Source: Ichthyophonus hoferi
Lineage: Eukaryota; Opisthokonta; Ichthyosporea; Ichthyophonida; Ichthyophonidae
Assembly: GCA_002751075.1 (NCBI GenBank)
Contig: NAOQ01000266.1
Location: 75,139-96,309 of the forward strand
Direction of reading: 5' to 3'
Length of the DNA: 21,171 nt
The position numbers were made by a program, and so were the translations under genes. The notes beneath the pieces were generated by a model. That model saw nothing but the letters and a program-made list of their open reading frames with translations. It had not been told where the DNA came from and made no database searches. Positions 18,633 to 21,171 of this stretch are shown here, piece by piece (the stretch's first letter is position 1; every line of letters starts with the position of its first letter).

Positions 18633-19082
18633 ATTTATTTTATTATACACTATAATACCGATTTTAAGGTTGTTGTGTATATATTTGCAGTATAATACAC
18701 TAACATACCTAGTATACTATATAGAAATTGTCAAAGGAATCGAGACCAGTTGAATCAAGCGGGTCTCGTGGCAATTTATAGAATATGCATTATTCTGCAT
18801 GATTATGCATGAAATTCGTCGACTATATTGGATTAGCCATGTGATTGCATGGTCAATTATTAGTAAGTAAATGTTCCTAGATACCTAGATGATGGATTTG
18901 ATTTTCACAATTGACTGTTTGAAAATTTTAAAATTGTTAAAATTCTTGATTTTGCTTTATTATGCAGGTTTTTATTTTTTTATCTTCATATATAGATAAT
19001 ATAATAATGTCTGTATTCTATATAAAGACTGCACTGCATATAAGTTAATTTATGGAAGCATAAAATCAATATTGTTTCTCCA
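18633..19082. other. NASP upstream region, proximal part
   Basis: Likely 5' UTR and promoter-proximal DNA of the minus-strand gene. Seen: a minus-strand TATAAA (18780-18775) and a cluster of ATGCAT/CTGCAT steps (18783-18812). No open frame of note. Confidence 0.45.
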
Positions 19083-19171
19083 CCAATTATTAGTTTCAGT
19101 TTCAGCGCCAAAATGGACCAATCCAAGTACATAATTATTAACCAATCCTAGGGTGTGATCTTGGCGCCAAA
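19083..19171 (-). promoter_or_regulatory. CCAAT/E2F array with an ISRE-like element upstream of NASP
   Basis: Three CCAAT boxes (19083-19087, 19118-19122, 19142-19146) alternate with two E2F-type sites, GCGCCAAA at 19105-19112 and at 19164-19171 (the latter inside palindrome TTGGCGCCAA). Joined to the first E2F site, the minus strand reads CTGAAACTGAAACT (19105-19092), close to the interferon-stimulated response element GAAANNGAAACT. NF-Y plus E2F is a known layout of S-phase gene promoters, fitting a histone chaperone. It lies 450-540 bases before the start codon; promoter use is inferred. Confidence 0.5.
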
Positions 19172-21008
19172 TTTTGGTGGTAAAATAAATATGATATATC
19201 ACTAACGAGGTAATGCACTCTAGAACGGCAGCATCGAGCTTCTAGATTTTTATCATATGATACTCTAAGTAAAGAATTTATATTGCATGTAAAATTGAGT
19301 ATTATTAATTATTATTAATTATTTTCATATTAATATAAAGAAACAAAAGAATTAAGTGATCATAGAGAGGTTGGCAAATATTAGATGGCGTTATAGGGTA
19401 TAAAATATTAAAAGGTAATTTATGTTTACTAATCAGCAGTTTGCCGGTTCTGTGATTTATTAAATATAGTAAATGGTTTATCACACCATTAGAAGTTTAT
19501 ATAAATTGACTGTGAGTGATAGGATCTGTGGCGTATAGTCCAAATAGCTTTATATAGTGGTTTTGACTAAGTGTTCATAAAATATATTAGGGGTCAGGTG
19601 ACTTGTTTTATTAAATGTTATTTAGAAAGGGTTGCAAGTTGTTCTGCATATGTTGAAGAAGTTAATATTAGACTAATATGAAAATGCCAGTATATATGGT
19701 AATGTTAATAGAAAATAAATAAATCCAATCTGAATTATCCTGTTGGACCAGACAAATTAGTTATGGTTAAGTAAAATATTAAAAATTAAAAGTTAATATA
19801 TGTTATTAAAAGCGCATATTTTTTCACTCCATATTCTGTAAAGAAAGAATCCCATCTATTCAGTAGTCATGTGTGATTGACTAAGCAAACTATAAAGCAC
19901 CGATCACAAACAAAAAATTGGTTTACTTTAATCTTCGCCAATCAAAAATACAGCTCTAAATATAAATATTCCCATAGATAAACAACACACTTTGGAGTCC
20001 ATTTTTAGTTTTATTTCATCTGATTATCTCGCCAAATCCAGCTACTTAATGTAATACTATATACATATGTTTATATTTTTTATATGTATAATTTTTATTT
20101 TTTGATAGTCTTAATAATATATATAATACATATGTACGTATATATATATCACACTGATAAACTATCCAATTTATACTCATCTTTATAGTAATACATACTG
20201 TTATATTTGTACTCTACGCTTTACGTTTGACTCCGCTATATATATCCATGCATAAGCTCGGGTGTTCATTTAACTATGTAATTCATTTATAAGTATATAT
20301 ATTAATAGAAATCAATCCTACAATATAGCATAATCTTGTTATCTGTGTATGTGTAGATTTTTTATCTTACATGTACTTTCTTTTGTAATTAATCATCCTC
20401 TATTTTTAATTCCTTGTATATTCCTATCTATTTATATATATGCATATAGTCGGGCCTATTACATATCTACGTAAATGTTTTTTTCATCTTTTTTGGCTTT
20501 AAAATTGCCAATATATAACATTACGTGTACACATATATTTGCATTGTTTTTATACTCATTCTCGTGGATGTCTTTTAATACATTAGATTTTTTTATTGCA
20601 TTTAAAATATTATATTTTAAATTGTTTGTATAAGCAAATGAACTATGAGAATTGGTATAGCGATTAAAACATACCCTAAGATACTGTTGTAATATATATA
20701 GTGAAATGAAATTTGATTATGCAATTAAGTAGTATGTATATATATAATATAGACACGATGCAACTAAATGCAGCTCACAGAATATAACCGAATGGGATAT
20801 AATAATATAATACAACGGGTTGTAATATAATAATATAATTTAACATGCTATAGTATAATAGTATAATTTAATATGATAGGATATTGTAACAAAATCTATT
20901 ATAATCCAATATAATCCAATACAACATAACATAATATAATATATTGTAACATTAAATAATGCAATCAGCCGACTTTCTTTAACCTAAACAATAACTATAT
21001 ACATAGAC
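19172..21008. other. Intergenic DNA right of the NASP promoter
   Basis: AT-rich, no gene recognised on either strand. It contains scattered CCAAT boxes and, at about 20795-20945, a degenerate tandem array of TATAATAATATAAT-like units of roughly 25-30 bases. Confidence 0.6.
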
Positions 21009-21171
21009 AATGTTCTCTCTACCTATCTCTTCAACAACATCCTCTGTTGTTATAGTGCCAGAGGAAGGTATCTCGCCAGAGACAACCCACAGGGTATATA
21101 AGAAGTGGTTATGTTATAGTAATATGCTTAATATGTTATGGTATATTATTATACTATTATTATTATTATTA
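21009..21171 (+). CDS. Short open frame running off the right edge, possible first or internal exon
   Basis: ATG at 21009, preceded by an acceptor-like CATAG, opens MFSLPISSTTSSVVIVPEEG then ISPETTHR, followed by GTATAT at 21090, a possible donor. The frame stays open to the window end only through an ATT repeat (21146-21171). The 80-base core is less AT-rich than its surroundings. The minus strand of the same core is also open (GEIPSSGTITTEDVVEEIG before GTAGAG), so the strand is uncertain. No family recognised. Confidence 0.25.
21146..21171. repeat. (ATT)n microsatellite at the window edge
   Basis: ATT units continuing to the last base; its full length cannot be seen. Confidence 0.85.

Overview
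This is nuclear DNA from an intron-rich, strongly AT-rich eukaryote. It carries three spliced, clearly metazoan-like housekeeping genes with canonical GT-AG introns of about 200-1500 bases. No operon, phage, plasmid, CRISPR, rRNA or tRNA signal was seen. The protein families, many short exons and microsatellite-filled introns suggest an invertebrate, perhaps an early-branching animal such as a sponge. The species call is inference only.

Layout: (1) 476-2498, plus strand: the last four exons of an MRTO4 (Mrt4) ribosome-assembly factor; its first exons lie left of the window. (2) 2499-4912: a spacer with two weak exon-like open stretches and no recognised gene. (3) 4913-11693, plus strand: a complete 12-exon ethanolamine kinase gene (357 aa) behind a compact TATA/E2F/CCAAT promoter. 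(4) 11694-12543: a convergent 3' end spacer. (5) 12548-18632, minus strand: a complete 11-exon NASP-type histone chaperone gene (413 aa). (6) 18633-21008: its upstream region, with an array of CCAAT boxes, E2F-like sites and an ISRE-like motif near 19083-19171. (7) 21009-21171: a short open frame running off the right edge.

Most of the short open frames in the window are simple-repeat translations or shadows. The three genes act in separate processes: 60S ribosome assembly, phosphatidylethanolamine synthesis and histone H3-H4 supply. A common theme of growth and proliferation is possible, because E2F-like sites occur upstream of both complete genes.

No undescribed multi-gene system was found. 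The most unusual structure is a set of local diverged tandem duplications inside introns. Two of them copy the 3' splice site and start of neighbouring NASP exons, one leaving a dead partial exon copy. Also notable are near-perfect RFX X-box motifs in introns, CCAAT+CRE clusters, and an excess of CCAAT pentamers (about 100 counted by eye against about 40 expected for this base composition).
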